Shown: positions 1 to 7,820 of the stretch, piece after piece
How the letters are laid out: the number at the start of each line of letters is the position of its first letter
How positions within the stretch are numbered: position 1 is the first letter of the stretch
Assembly: GCF_016865365.1 (NCBI RefSeq)
Contig: NZ_AP024469.1
Coordinates: 1,603,001-1,667,000, forward strand
Direction of reading: 5' to 3'
DNA length: 64,000 nt
Source: Geobacter sp. SVR
GTDB taxonomy: Bacteria > Desulfobacterota > Desulfuromonadia > Geobacterales > Pseudopelobacteraceae
Notes under the pieces: generated by a model
Told to the model about the DNA's origin: nothing
Database searches by the model: none
Seen by the model: only the letters and a program-made list of their open reading frames with translations
Translations under genes and position numbers: made by a program

Positions 1-59
1 ACCTGGTAGAAGGGTCTCTTTTTTGCGCCTGCGCGTGCAAGCCTGATCTTTGTTGCCAT
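1..59 (-). CDS. rpsP: 30S ribosomal protein S16, N-terminal part (runs off the window)
   Basis: Only the first 19 codons lie in the window; on the minus strand they begin MATKIRLARAGAKKRP, the characteristic S16 N-terminus. S16 is a small-subunit ribosomal protein needed for 30S assembly. The ATG at 59 is preceded by a strong AGGAGG about seven bases upstream, which fixes the start. It lies directly downstream of ffh in the same direction. The ffh-rpsP order is common in bacteria, where it often continues into rimM, trmD and rplS. Confidence 0.93.
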   Translation of the reverse strand, partial: MATKIRLARAGAKKRPFYQ

Positions 60-147
60 GGTTTATCCTCCTGAGTTGATTCTTTTTTTTAAAGTTGTGA
101 GCTGCTATGTACCCGGGCAGCGTAGAACTGCCGTTCATGCATCGAAT

Positions 148-1509
148 CTATCCAAAGGGCAGCATACCCTTGCCCAGTCCGCCCATTCCTTTGAGCAGGC
201 CTTTGGGGCCGAGTTTCTGCAATTGCTTCATGACCTTCTGGGCCTCGGTAAAGCGCTTGAGGAGCTGGTTGATCTCCTGAACCGTTGTACCACTTCCCTT
301 GGCTATGCGCAGACGGCGGCTGCCGTTGATAATGTGATGATTGGCCCGCTCGCCCGGCGTCATCGAACGGATAATGGCCTCGATCCGCTTCAGCTCCTTC
401 TCGCTCGGCTGGGCCCCCTGCATCTGCTTCATCATCTTGCCCATGCCCGGGATCATGCCCAGAATCGACTCAATCGATCCCATCTTCTTGATCTGCTGGA
501 GCTGGGCGAGGAAATCTTCCAGGTCGAACTGGTTCTTCTTGAGCTTCTGCTGAAGACGGGCAGCTTCCTTCTCGTCAAAGACCGACTGGGCCTTTTCCAC
601 CAGGGAGAGTACGTCACCCATTCCCAGAATGCGCGAGACAAGCCGGTCGGCGTGGAAGATCTCCAGCGCGTCCAGCTTTTCGCCCAGACCCACAAATTTG
701 ACCGGCTTGCCGGTAACGGCCTTGATCGAGAGGGCTGCGCCCCCTTTGGCGTCGCCGTCAAGTTTGGAGAGAACCACGCCGGTGATGCCGAGGCGATCGT
801 TGAAGCCGCTGGCAACGTTGACCGCTTCCTGCCCGGTCATGGCATCCGCCACGAACAGGATTTCCAACGGCTGAACCGCGCCCTGGATCTCGGCCAGTTC
901 GTTCATCAGAAAATCGTCGATCTGATGACGACCGGCAGTATCAAGGATGACGGTGTCGTAGCCGTTCAGTTCGGCGAACCGCATGGCAGCGGTACAGATG
1001 TCGAGCGGCTTCTGGTCGGCCGAAGAGTCGAATACTTCGAGGCTGAGCTGTCTGCCGACAGTTTTGAGCTGCTCTATGGCAGCGGGACGGTATACGTCCG
1101 CCGGCACCAGCAGGGGACGCCGCTTCAGCCCTTTGATGTGTCGGCCGAGCTTGCCGCAGGTGGTGGTTTTTCCGGCCCCCTGCAGGCCGACCATCATGAT
1201 GGCGACCGGCGGCTTTGCCGCCAGATTGAGGCTGTTGTCCTCGTGTCCGCCCATCACGGCAATCAGCTCGTCATGGACGATCCTGACGACCTGCTGGCCG
1301 GGGGACAGACTCTGCAGCACCTCGGTGCCGACCGCCTTGGTCCGGACCGCCTCAATGAAATCCTTGACCACCTTGAAATTGACATCTGCCTCAAGGAGTG
1401 CCAAGCGCACTTCACGCAGCCCTTCCTTGATATTCTCCTCGGTCATTACCCCTTGGCCGCGGAGTTTTTTAAAAGCAGATTCCAGTTTTTCAGACAGGCT
1501 ATCAAACAT
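148..1509 (-). CDS. ffh: Signal recognition particle GTPase Ffh
   Basis: A 453-residue SRP54 homologue that binds 4.5S RNA and signal sequences of nascent membrane proteins and docks with FtsY. An N-terminal helical domain (about residues 1-85) precedes the GTPase domain with the P-loop GLQGAGKTT at 108-116, the DTAGR motif near 190 and a SKLDGDAKGG guanine-specificity segment near 250. The C-terminal M domain (about 300-440) is methionine- and glycine-rich (GMIPGMGKMMKQM). Length and domain order are normal. The ATG at 1509 has only a weak GAGTGG ribosome site, but a good promoter lies just upstream. rpsP follows 88 bases downstream. Confidence 0.98.
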   Translation of the reverse strand: MFDSLSEKLESAFKKLRGQGVMTEENIKEGLREVRLALLEADVNFKVVKDFIEAVRTKAVGTEVLQSLSPGQQVVRIVHDELIAVMGGHEDNSLNLAAKPPVAIMMVGLQGAGKTTTCGKLGRHIKGLKRRPLLVPADVYRPAAIEQLKTVGRQLSLEVFDSSADQKPLDICTAAMRFAELNGYDTVILDTAGRHQIDDFLMNELAEIQGAVQPLEILFVADAMTGQEAVNVASGFNDRLGITGVVLSKLDGDAKGGAALSIKAVTGKPVKFVGLGEKLDALEIFHADRLVSRILGMGDVLSLVEKAQSVFDEKEAARLQQKLKKNQFDLEDFLAQLQQIKKMGSIESILGMIPGMGKMMKQMQGAQPSEKELKRIEAIIRSMTPGERANHHIINGSRRLRIAKGSGTTVQEINQLLKRFTEAQKVMKQLQKLGPKGLLKGMGGLGKGMLPFG

Positions 1510-1552
1510 CGTTGGTACGCCACTCGATGGACTAATAATTATAAAGAGGATA

Positions 1553-1582
1553 ACTATAAAGTAGACAATTGAAAACTGTCAA
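1553..1582 (-). promoter_or_regulatory. Sigma-70-type promoter for ffh
   Basis: On the minus strand TTGACA (1582-1577) is followed after 18 bases by TATAGT (1558-1553), about 45 bases ahead of the ffh start codon. The -35 is a perfect consensus match and the surroundings are AT-rich. Confidence 0.7.
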
Positions 1583-1674
1583 GAAATATTTATTTTTCGG
1601 GAGTTCCGCTGGGACGCGACAGCGATCGATGAGTTGGGGGCCGAAACCAGGGCTGGAGGGCCATTGAGCGGGCA

Positions 1675-1694
1675 GCGCCGGCACAAGCCGGCGC
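1675..1694. repeat. Perfect GC-rich hairpin between ffh and yedF
   Basis: GCGCCGGC and GCCGGCGC pair perfectly around a four-base ACAA loop. It lies about 115 bases past the yedF stop and could end or stabilise that transcript, but there is no T-run. Nothing else is recognisable between 1583 and 1808. Confidence 0.4.
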
Positions 1695-1808
1695 ATGCCG
1701 ATTACTTCGCCACCCTGTTTCCGGCTCTCTGCGTATCCCGATATTCGCGGGCATTCCGTGCGGAAGGGATAAGGGGGATGAGCGTTTTACGGCCCAGTGA
1801 ATTCGTTG

Positions 1809-2387
1809 TCAAAGTTTTACAACCCGGCCGGCCGTCAGCAGATTCTCGGCCGTGGTGAGCATGTTGGTGGTCTCTCCGACGCGCGGTTTTTCCTTCAGTC
1901 CGAAGTAATCGAGACAGAGGCCGCAGGAAAGAACCTCCACTCCCATTCCCCGCAGTTTTTCCAAGGCTTCGAACACATCCGACCCTTCGGTGCTGAGCAA
2001 CACGCCGGTGTTCATGAAAAAGATGCGGGTGGGGCAGGACCGGGTTTCCAGCAGGGTGTGAATGAAATTCTTCATCAGCAGTCTTCCCAGGTCTTCCGGC
2101 CCGTCTCCCAGGCGGTCGGAGGTGATCAGCAGCACCAGATCCTCCTGCATGCCTGCTTTTTCCCCCTGCGGCACAGCGGAGTCGCCTGCCGTCAAATCGA
2201 CTGCCCAGCCATCTTCCAGGCGCCGTTCGGAAACTTTGAACCCGCGATTGCGGGCAAAACGTGTTACATTTTCAAATGGTGCGCCGTCGTCCAGCAACAC
2301 CTGCAGCTCGGGCTGCTCCTCCAGGGCCCTTTTGACGGCGATTACCGGCGCGGGGCAGGACATGCCCCTGCAGTCGATGACATTCAT
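1809..2387 (-). CDS. yedF: YedF-type sulfurtransferase-like protein (selenium metabolism family)
   Basis: A 192-residue two-domain protein. Residues 1-70 are a TusA/SirA fold beginning MNVIDCRGMSCPAPVI, with the conserved CPxP cysteine at 11. The rest is a DsrE-like domain with a CGLC pair near residue 150. This arrangement matches the family annotated as selenium metabolism protein YedF; its biochemistry is not settled, and persulfide or selenide transfer is an inference from the TusA domain. It overlaps the upstream DUF3343 gene by four bases (ATGA), so the two are translationally coupled. Confidence 0.9.
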   Translation of the reverse strand: MNVIDCRGMSCPAPVIAVKRALEEQPELQVLLDDGAPFENVTRFARNRGFKVSERRLEDGWAVDLTAGDSAVPQGEKAGMQEDLVLLITSDRLGDGPEDLGRLLMKNFIHTLLETRSCPTRIFFMNTGVLLSTEGSDVFEALEKLRGMGVEVLSCGLCLDYFGLKEKPRVGETTNMLTTAENLLTAGRVVKL

Positions 2388-2692
2388 ATTTCGGTAGTCT
2401 CCTTCGAAGAAGTGTCCTTCGCATTCCAGATGACGACGTATTCCGTCGATTGATACCGGGCAACGAATTCCGGCAGGAGCTGTTCACGCTCCAGGTCGTG
2501 CATGATCGACTCCCTGTGTTCCTCTTCGAACCGGATGGCAAGCCCGCAGTCGGTCTGAAGCTGGCGGGGGGCCGGCATAAGCAGCATCGGCAGACGGTGC
2601 TCCTTGAGGAGCGACTCGGCCTTCATCACGCGGTGGGCCGAATTGAATACCGCCAGCAAATTTCCTTCTTTCACCATCAGTCGATTCTCCAT
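2384..2692 (-). CDS. DUF3343 domain protein, partner of YedF
   Basis: A 102-residue protein starting MENRLM, with the DUF3343 pattern VFNSAHRVMKAE and a DCGLAI cysteine segment. DUF3343 proteins are repeatedly found beside yedF or cysteine desulfurase genes and are presumed to help in sulfur or selenium handling; no activity is established. An in-frame start exists at 2809, but the ATG at 2692 has a GGAG site nine bases ahead and gives the usual family length. It overlaps yedF by ATGA. Confidence 0.75.
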   Translation of the reverse strand: MENRLMVKEGNLLAVFNSAHRVMKAESLLKEHRLPMLLMPAPRQLQTDCGLAIRFEEEHRESIMHDLEREQLLPEFVARYQSTEYVVIWNAKDTSSKETTEI

Positions 2693-2771
2693 GGCATCGG
2701 TCTCCAGGCGCGCCATAAGCGGATTGACAAACCAGACGCTTGTTTCTACTATGCCTGAAAGGAGTGGCTCC

Positions 2772-3032
2772 ATGCAAGCACCAATCCCGACGATCGCCGG
2801 ACTGCTCACCCTGGCGTTTCTGATCAGCGTCCCGTGCGGTTATCTGCGCGGGAACTACAGGAAGTATTCTTTCATGTGGTTTCTGCTGATCCATATTCCC
2901 ATTCCGCTCATCGTATTCTTGCGCATCAAGGCCGGGCTCAACTGGCATGTGATTCCTTTGACACTGGGAGGAGCGGTGGCCGGACAGGTCGTGGGGGGCA
3001 TCATCAGCCGCCGGAAGAGCCGACATGGCTAA
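2772..3032 (+). CDS. Small membrane protein of unknown function
   Basis: An 86-residue hydrophobic protein starting MQAPIPT after an AGGAG ribosome site. Three hydrophobic stretches are visible, at about residues 4-20, 30-50 and 58-76, ending in a basic RRKSRHG tail, so a three-helix inner-membrane protein with its C-terminus inside is likely. I do not recognise a family. It is divergent from DUF3343/yedF across about 80 bases, and its 3' end overlaps the dciA start by eight bases. Confidence 0.7.
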   Translation: MQAPIPTIAGLLTLAFLISVPCGYLRGNYRKYSFMWFLLIHIPIPLIVFLRIKAGLNWHVIPLTLGGAVAGQVVGGIISRRKSRHG

Positions 3033-3498
3033 GCGATCTCGAATGCGCCATCCCCGGCTTTTGTCGGACCTTCTAGAGGATGGCCTGAAGGAGCTGGGAA
3101 TTGCCGGACGCCTGCGTGAAGCTGCCATCTGGCGGATCTGGCCTGAAGTGGTCGGCCCGGCGGTCGCTTCCCGCGCACAACCTTTGCGCATCATCGATGG
3201 TGCCCTCACCGTCGCTGTTTCCAGCGGTCCCTGGATGCAGGAGCTCTCTTTCCTGAAGGAGATGATAAAGCAGAAACTGAACGCCAGGCTGGGGGGAGAG
3301 GTTGTCAGGGATATCCTCCTCCGGTCAGGAAAGGTGGCTCAACCGGTCGTCTCCGCCGAAGAATCCGCACCGCTGAAGAATAAACTGACCGAGCATCAGT
3401 TGCAGATGATTGAAGAACAGGCTGCCACAATTTCCGATGCCGAAACCCGGCGTGCCTTTGCCGAGTTGATGAAGTCCAGTCTCGAACTGAAGCGGTGA
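3025..3498 (+). CDS. dciA: DciA-like (DUF721) replicative helicase loader
   Basis: A 157-residue DUF721 protein. The N-terminal 100 residues carry the family hallmarks: LLEDGLKELGI, then WPEVVGPAVASRAQPLRI, then LTVAVSSGPWMQEL. DciA proteins assist loading of the DnaB replicative helicase in bacteria lacking DnaC or DnaI; this is family knowledge, not shown here. The C-terminal 50 residues are charged and less conserved, as usual. It overlaps its upstream neighbour by eight bases and its downstream neighbour by GTGA, so these three genes form a tight operon. Confidence 0.85.
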   Translation: MAKRSRMRHPRLLSDLLEDGLKELGIAGRLREAAIWRIWPEVVGPAVASRAQPLRIIDGALTVAVSSGPWMQELSFLKEMIKQKLNARLGGEVVRDILLRSGKVAQPVVSAEESAPLKNKLTEHQLQMIEEQAATISDAETRRAFAELMKSSLELKR

Positions 3499-3818
3499 AC
3501 GATGTGACGGACTCCATCAACGATGACACTCCCGAGTGGGATGCACTGTGCCACCAGTGCGGCCGCTGCTGCTTCGAAAAGCTGGAAGATGCTCGCGGCA
3601 GGATTATCTACACGCAGAACGCCTGCCGTTACCTCGATGTCATTACCCGCCGCTGCAAAATATTCGGGCGCCGTTTCGAAATCAATCCCGAATGCGTCAA
3701 GCTGACCCCCGAACTGGTACCGCAGCTGCATTGGCTGCCCAGAGACTGCGCGTACCGTCCCCCCGCTGCCAAATACAAGCAGAAGGAACGCCGCGACCGC
3801 CGGAAGCGGCAGCCTTAG
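3495..3818 (+). CDS. YkgJ-family cysteine-cluster protein
   Basis: A 107-residue protein with the CHQCGRCC motif near residues 19-26 followed by further cysteines (CRYL, CKIF, ECVK, DCAY), the pattern of the YkgJ/CxxCxxCC zinc- or iron-chelating family. Function is unknown in most cases. Translation starts with GTG at 3495 overlapping the dciA stop (GTGA). The C-terminus is strongly basic (KQKERRDRRKRQ). Confidence 0.8.
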   Translation: MNDVTDSINDDTPEWDALCHQCGRCCFEKLEDARGRIIYTQNACRYLDVITRRCKIFGRRFEINPECVKLTPELVPQLHWLPRDCAYRPPAAKYKQKERRDRRKRQP

Positions 3819-4136
3819 GCTATTCCGTCCAAATTCGGAGCAACGCCTCGTAGAAACCCATGGCTGCATCAGCCGGAAACGTGGCCCGATGGCACTTCTG
3901 TCCAGGCTCCCGGAACGTCGATCTGCATCCGTCGCTCCGGGTGTATTCCGTAATCCCGCCACATTCGTGTAACGGCGCAGAAAAAACTCTCTTCCGTACA
4001 GGCTGTGCACCGCGCGTCGGTGCCATCTCATTCTCCCATCGATAACAGCCCGGCCCGGAGCAGCCGGGAAAAAAGCCCCGCACTGCAGGTGAGACACGCA
4101 GAGCGAGGCCGGAAATGATTCCTCTGTGCTTGTGGG
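3819..4136. other. Intergenic region between convergent YkgJ and ettA genes
   Basis: About 318 bases without a recognisable gene. The minus strand has a possible 68-codon frame (4026-3820, start MAPTRGAQP, cysteine-rich middle) with a GGGAG sequence ahead of it, but no family match and weak codon bias, so it is not called. A GC-rich imperfect hairpin with an adjacent run of six A lies near 4050-4075. Confidence 0.5.
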
Positions 4137-5816
4137 TCAGCTTCTTGTCAGCTGGCGGTACTTGATGCGGTGGGGGATTTCCGCTGCCGCTCCCAGTCGC
4201 TTCTTTCTGTCCTCTTCATACTCGGAGTAGTTGCCTTCGAACCAAGTTACCCGCGACTCCCCTTCAAAAGCGAGGATATGCGTGGCGATCCGGTCCAGGA
4301 ACCAACGGTCGTGGCTGATGACCACGGCGCAGCCGCCAAAGCTCTCCAGGGCCTCCTCCAGTGCCCGCATGGTATTGACGTCGAGATCGTTGGTCGGTTC
4401 GTCCAGCAGGATCACGTTGGCTCCGCTCTTGAGGATCTTGGCCAGATGAACCCGGTTGCGTTCCCCCCCCGAAAGCAGGCCGACCTTTTTCTGCTGATCG
4501 GAACCGGAGAAGTTGAAGCGCGAAACATAGGCCCGGGAATTGACCGCCACCTTGCCCAGTTGAACCATGTCCTGCCCTTCGGAGATCTCTTCCCAGATAT
4601 TCCGGTCCGGATCCAGGGCGTCGCGGCTCTGATCCACATACGCCAGCTGTACGGTGTCGCCGATCCGGAACGAGCCTGAGTCGGGCTGGTCCTGGCCGGT
4701 GATCATGCGGAAGAGGGTCGTTTTGCCGGCACCGTTGGGGCCGATGATCCCCACAATGCCCCCGCGCGGCAGCCGGAAGTTCATCCCCTCGAACAGGAGC
4801 CGGTCACCGAATCCCTTGGCGACATTGTCGGCCTCGATGACGATATCCCCCAGACGAGGCCCGGCCGGAATGAAGATCTCCAGTTCCCGTGCACGTTTCT
4901 CGCCGGTTTCCGCTGCCAGTTCCTCGTAGGCGCTGATGCGGGCCTGCGATTTGGCATGGCGTCCCTTGGGGGACATCCTGATCCACTCCAGTTCGCGCTG
5001 CAGGGTCCGCTGGCGGTCGCTCTCCTGCTTTTCCTCCACTGCCAGACGGTTCTGCTTCTGTTCCAGCCAGGATGAATAATTCCCTTTCCAGGGAATTCCC
5101 TCGCCCCGGTCCAGTTCGAGAATCCAGCCCGCCACATTGTCCAGGAAATAGCGGTCGTGGGTGACCGCGATGACCGTACCGGGGTAGCCGTGCAGGTGAT
5201 GCTCCAGCCAGGCCACGGTTTCCGCATCCAGATGGTTGGTCGGTTCGTCCAGGAGCAGGATGTCCGGTTTTCTGAGCAGCAGCCGGCACAGGGCCACACG
5301 ACGCTTTTCGCCGCCGGAGAGCACCTTCACGGGTGTGTCGCCTTCGGGGCAGCGCAGCGCATCCATGGCCATTTCCAGCCGGCTGTCCAGGTCCCAGGCA
5401 TCCAGGTGGTCAAGCTTTTCCTGCAGTTCGGCCTGGCGCTCGCACAGCTTTTCGAAATCTGCGTCCGGTTCGGAGAACTTGTCGGTAATGGCATTGAATT
5501 CAGCCAGAAGATCGACTGTTTCCTGGACCCCTTCCTCCACGATCTGGCGCACCGTCTTGGTTTCATCCAGCTGCGGTTCCTGCTCCAGGTACCCGACGGT
5601 GTAGCCGGCCGAGAGCACTGCCTGGCCGTTGAAATCCTTGTCCACCCCTGCCATGATTCTCAGCAGCGAACTCTTGCCGGAACCGTTCAGGCCGAGCACG
5701 CCGATCTTGGCGCCATAGAAGTAGGAGAGGGAGATATCCTTGATGATCGGTTTTTTATCGTAAAATTTGCTGACCCGCATCATGGAATAGATGATTTTGT
5801 TCGGTTCGATTGCCAC
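4137..5816 (-). CDS. ettA: Energy-dependent translational throttle protein EttA (ABC-F)
   Basis: A 559-residue soluble ABC-F protein with two tandem nucleotide-binding domains and no membrane segments. It has Walker [10 protein letters not shown] near residue 42 and GPNGAGKTT near 360, signature [12 protein letters not shown], and two LLDEPTN Walker B segments. The inter-domain linker (about 245-310) with [16 protein letters not shown] and [19 protein letters not shown] is typical of EttA. EttA binds the ribosomal E site and gates entry into elongation according to ATP/ADP. The start is GTG at 5816, with AGGAGG spaced seven bases. Confidence 0.95.
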   Translation of the reverse strand: MAIEPNKIIYSMMRVSKFYDKKPIIKDISLSYFYGAKIGVLGLNGSGKSSLLRIMAGVDKDFNGQAVLSAGYTVGYLEQEPQLDETKTVRQIVEEGVQETVDLLAEFNAITDKFSEPDADFEKLCERQAELQEKLDHLDAWDLDSRLEMAMDALRCPEGDTPVKVLSGGEKRRVALCRLLLRKPDILLLDEPTNHLDAETVAWLEHHLHGYPGTVIAVTHDRYFLDNVAGWILELDRGEGIPWKGNYSSWLEQKQNRLAVEEKQESDRQRTLQRELEWIRMSPKGRHAKSQARISAYEELAAETGEKRARELEIFIPAGPRLGDIVIEADNVAKGFGDRLLFEGMNFRLPRGGIVGIIGPNGAGKTTLFRMITGQDQPDSGSFRIGDTVQLAYVDQSRDALDPDRNIWEEISEGQDMVQLGKVAVNSRAYVSRFNFSGSDQQKKVGLLSGGERNRVHLAKILKSGANVILLDEPTNDLDVNTMRALEEALESFGGCAVVISHDRWFLDRIATHILAFEGESRVTWFEGNYSEYEEDRKKRLGAAAEIPHRIKYRQLTRS

Positions 5817-5931
5817 GCTGAAACCTCCTGATTTTACGTGCTGAAAGGAAAACTTCTTTTACACGCTCGGCCCTGCGGCTGTCAACCGCTTTGGCGTCCC
5901 GGCCCCTTACAGTCCGGATGCAGGCATTTGC

Positions 5932-5959
5932 TTGACAAACCCGGCCTGAAAATTATTAT
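5932..5959 (+). promoter_or_regulatory. Promoter of the ferritin-like gene
   Basis: TTGACA (5932-5937), a 16-base spacer and TATTAT (5954-5959): near-consensus, about 50 bases before the start codon. Confidence 0.7.
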
Positions 5960-6008
5960 TAAGCAATATTTTTACTCTGATCACACGCGGCATGAAAGGA
6001 GCCATACC

Positions 6009-6500
6009 ATGAGCATCGATGTGCAGGAGGCTGTGAAACGTTCGATCCAGACCGAAAAGAATGCCATGAATTTCTATCACATGGGTGCCCTCCGCATGAA
6101 GGACCCGGATGCCCGCCGGATGTTCGAAACCCTGGCACGGGAGGAACGTGAACATGCCGGGCATTTTTACCGGATCTACCGCGGCAGCGACATTCCCTCC
6201 CTGGATGCCTTCCTGGATGCCCCGCCCGATCACCAGGCCGCCTGGATGTCTTCCCTGGAGCGTCTGATCGAATCCGATTTCAACGAGAAGAAGGCTCTGG
6301 AACTGGCCATGGAAAAGGAAAAGAATCTGGAAGCGACGCTGCGTGAAACCGCCGCGGAAATCGAAGACGGCGAAGTGCGCGCGGTGTATGAACTGAATGC
6401 CCGCGAAACACACAATCACTACCTGTTGATCGAAGCCGAATATGCCCGCATCATGGGCATGGTGGACGAGTCGGAGATGGATACCTACGTACGGGAGTAA
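6009..6500 (+). CDS. Rubrerythrin/ferritin-like diiron protein
   Basis: A 163-residue four-helix-bundle protein. The ligand helices are visible as EKNAMNFYHMGA (about 18-29), AREEREHAGHFY (about 45-56), EKKALELAME and ARETHNHYLLIEAEY near 138, giving the paired ExxH motifs of the family. It has no rubredoxin domain. Such proteins detoxify peroxide or handle iron in anaerobes; which applies here cannot be told. The start at 6009 follows AAAGGAG, and the gene has its own promoter and terminator. Confidence 0.85.
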   Translation: MSIDVQEAVKRSIQTEKNAMNFYHMGALRMKDPDARRMFETLAREEREHAGHFYRIYRGSDIPSLDAFLDAPPDHQAAWMSSLERLIESDFNEKKALELAMEKEKNLEATLRETAAEIEDGEVRAVYELNARETHNHYLLIEAEYARIMGMVDESEMDTYVRE

Positions 6501-6536
6501 TCACGGTCTTCACGTTTTCCCACGGCAGTGCCTCAA

Positions 6537-6568
6537 CGGCCCATTCTTTCTGGAGGATGGGCCGTTTT
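6537..6568 (+). terminator. Rho-independent terminator after the ferritin-like gene
   Basis: CGGCCCAT pairs with ATGGGCCG around a 12-base loop and is followed by TTTT. Confidence 0.8.
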
Positions 6569-6659
6569 GCTTGTAATTCCTTTTGATTACCGCCATCTGC
6601 ATGTGCTATAAATCCAAACCTCTTGCCTATGACATTCCCACACTACGAGGCCTTTTTTT

Positions 6660-7820
6660 ATGTTGCTTCGCACCGCCATTCCGGCATTGACAGCCTGTGT
6701 GCTGTTTTCCGCATGTTCGAAGAATCAAGAAAAGCCGCGCCCCCGGCCGCCGGCCTTGGTTGCGGTTGCGCCGGCTGCCCAACGGGATGTGCCGGTACAG
6801 CTCAAGGCTGTCGGTACGATGGAGGCCTCGGAGAGTGTCGTCGTCAAGACCCAGATCAGCGGCGAGCTGACCAAGGTGGCATTTCGCGAGGGGCAGGAAG
6901 TCAACAAGGGCGATCTCCTGTTCCAAATCGACCCGCGCCCCTATCAGGCTGCCGTGAGGAAGGCCGAGGCTACCCTGGCCCGTGACAGGGTGGTGATGGA
7001 GAATGCCCGGGCCAACTATGAGCGCTATCGCCACCTCGTCAAGGAGGGCATTGTCACCCAGGAGCAGGCCGAAGCTTTCCGCACCACCGCCGATGCGGCC
7101 GCTGCTAGCGTAGCGGCTGATCAGGCCGAGTTGGAGAATGCCCGCGCCCAGCTTTCCTACTGCACGATCCACTCGCCGATCAGTGGCAGATTGGGCGCCC
7201 TGACGGTCGACCGTGGAAACGTGGTCAAAGCCAACGAAACAGTATTGGTCACGATCAACCGGATCAGCCCGATCCATGTCTCCTTTACCATCCCTGAAAA
7301 AGAGCTGCCTGAAGTCAAGCACCAGATGAGCATCGGCAAACCGGCCCTGGAGGCGGGGGTGGGTGGCGCCGCCGGCATAAGCGAAAAGGGGATTCTGTCA
7401 TTCATCGACAACACGGTTGATCCAACCACCGGAACGATCAGGCTCAAAGGAACCTTCGAGAATGTGCAGAAACGACTCTGGCCGGGCCAGTTCGTCAACA
7501 TCTCGATTACCATGGCCGTGAAGCCGAATGCGGTGGTGGTTCCGACCCAGGCTGTCCAGATCGGCCAGAAAGGGCCCTTCGCCTTTGTCGTCAAGCCGGA
7601 CGCCACGGCCGAAGTCAGACAGGTATCGACCGGCCCGGCCGACCAAGGGATGACGGTCATAGAAAAGGGGCTGCAGCCGGGGGAGCAGGTAGTGGTGGAT
7701 GGACAGATACGGGTGATACCCGGCGCCAAGGTCGAGATCAAGACCGAGAAGGAACCGCCGCTGGCAGCCGCACCCGCGGCACCCAAGCCTGCCGATAACG
7801 GAGCGGTAGCCGGACGATGA
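6660..7820 (+). CDS. RND efflux periplasmic adaptor lipoprotein (HlyD/MdtA type)
   Basis: A 386-residue membrane-fusion protein that links an inner-membrane RND pump to an outer-membrane channel. The signal peptide ends in a lipobox (VLFSAC, Cys19). It is followed by a barrel-sandwich segment (about 55-90), an alpha-hairpin (95-165), the lower barrel-sandwich half with SPISGRLG near 180, and beta-barrel and membrane-proximal domains. The C-terminal 30 residues are Ala/Pro-rich. It overlaps the pump gene by ATGA. No outer-membrane TolC-like gene is adjacent, so an unlinked channel is probably used. Confidence 0.93.
   Translation: MLLRTAIPALTACVLFSACSKNQEKPRPRPPALVAVAPAAQRDVPVQLKAVGTMEASESVVVKTQISGELTKVAFREGQEVNKGDLLFQIDPRPYQAAVRKAEATLARDRVVMENARANYERYRHLVKEGIVTQEQAEAFRTTADAAAASVAADQAELENARAQLSYCTIHSPISGRLGALTVDRGNVVKANETVLVTINRISPIHVSFTIPEKELPEVKHQMSIGKPALEAGVGGAAGISEKGILSFIDNTVDPTTGTIRLKGTFENVQKRLWPGQFVNISITMAVKPNAVVVPTQAVQIGQKGPFAFVVKPDATAEVRQVSTGPADQGMTVIEKGLQPGEQVVVDGQIRVIPGAKVEIKTEKEPPLAAAPAAPKPADNGAVAGR

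Noticed and set aside
58-1572. A 504-codon open frame on the plus strand opposite ffh
   Set aside because: It mirrors ffh exactly, has no family motifs and no ribosome site; GC-rich codon usage keeps the opposite frame open.
3820-4026. 68-codon minus-strand frame with GGGAG ahead
   Set aside because: No family match, weak codon bias, and it lies between convergent genes; recorded only as a possibility.
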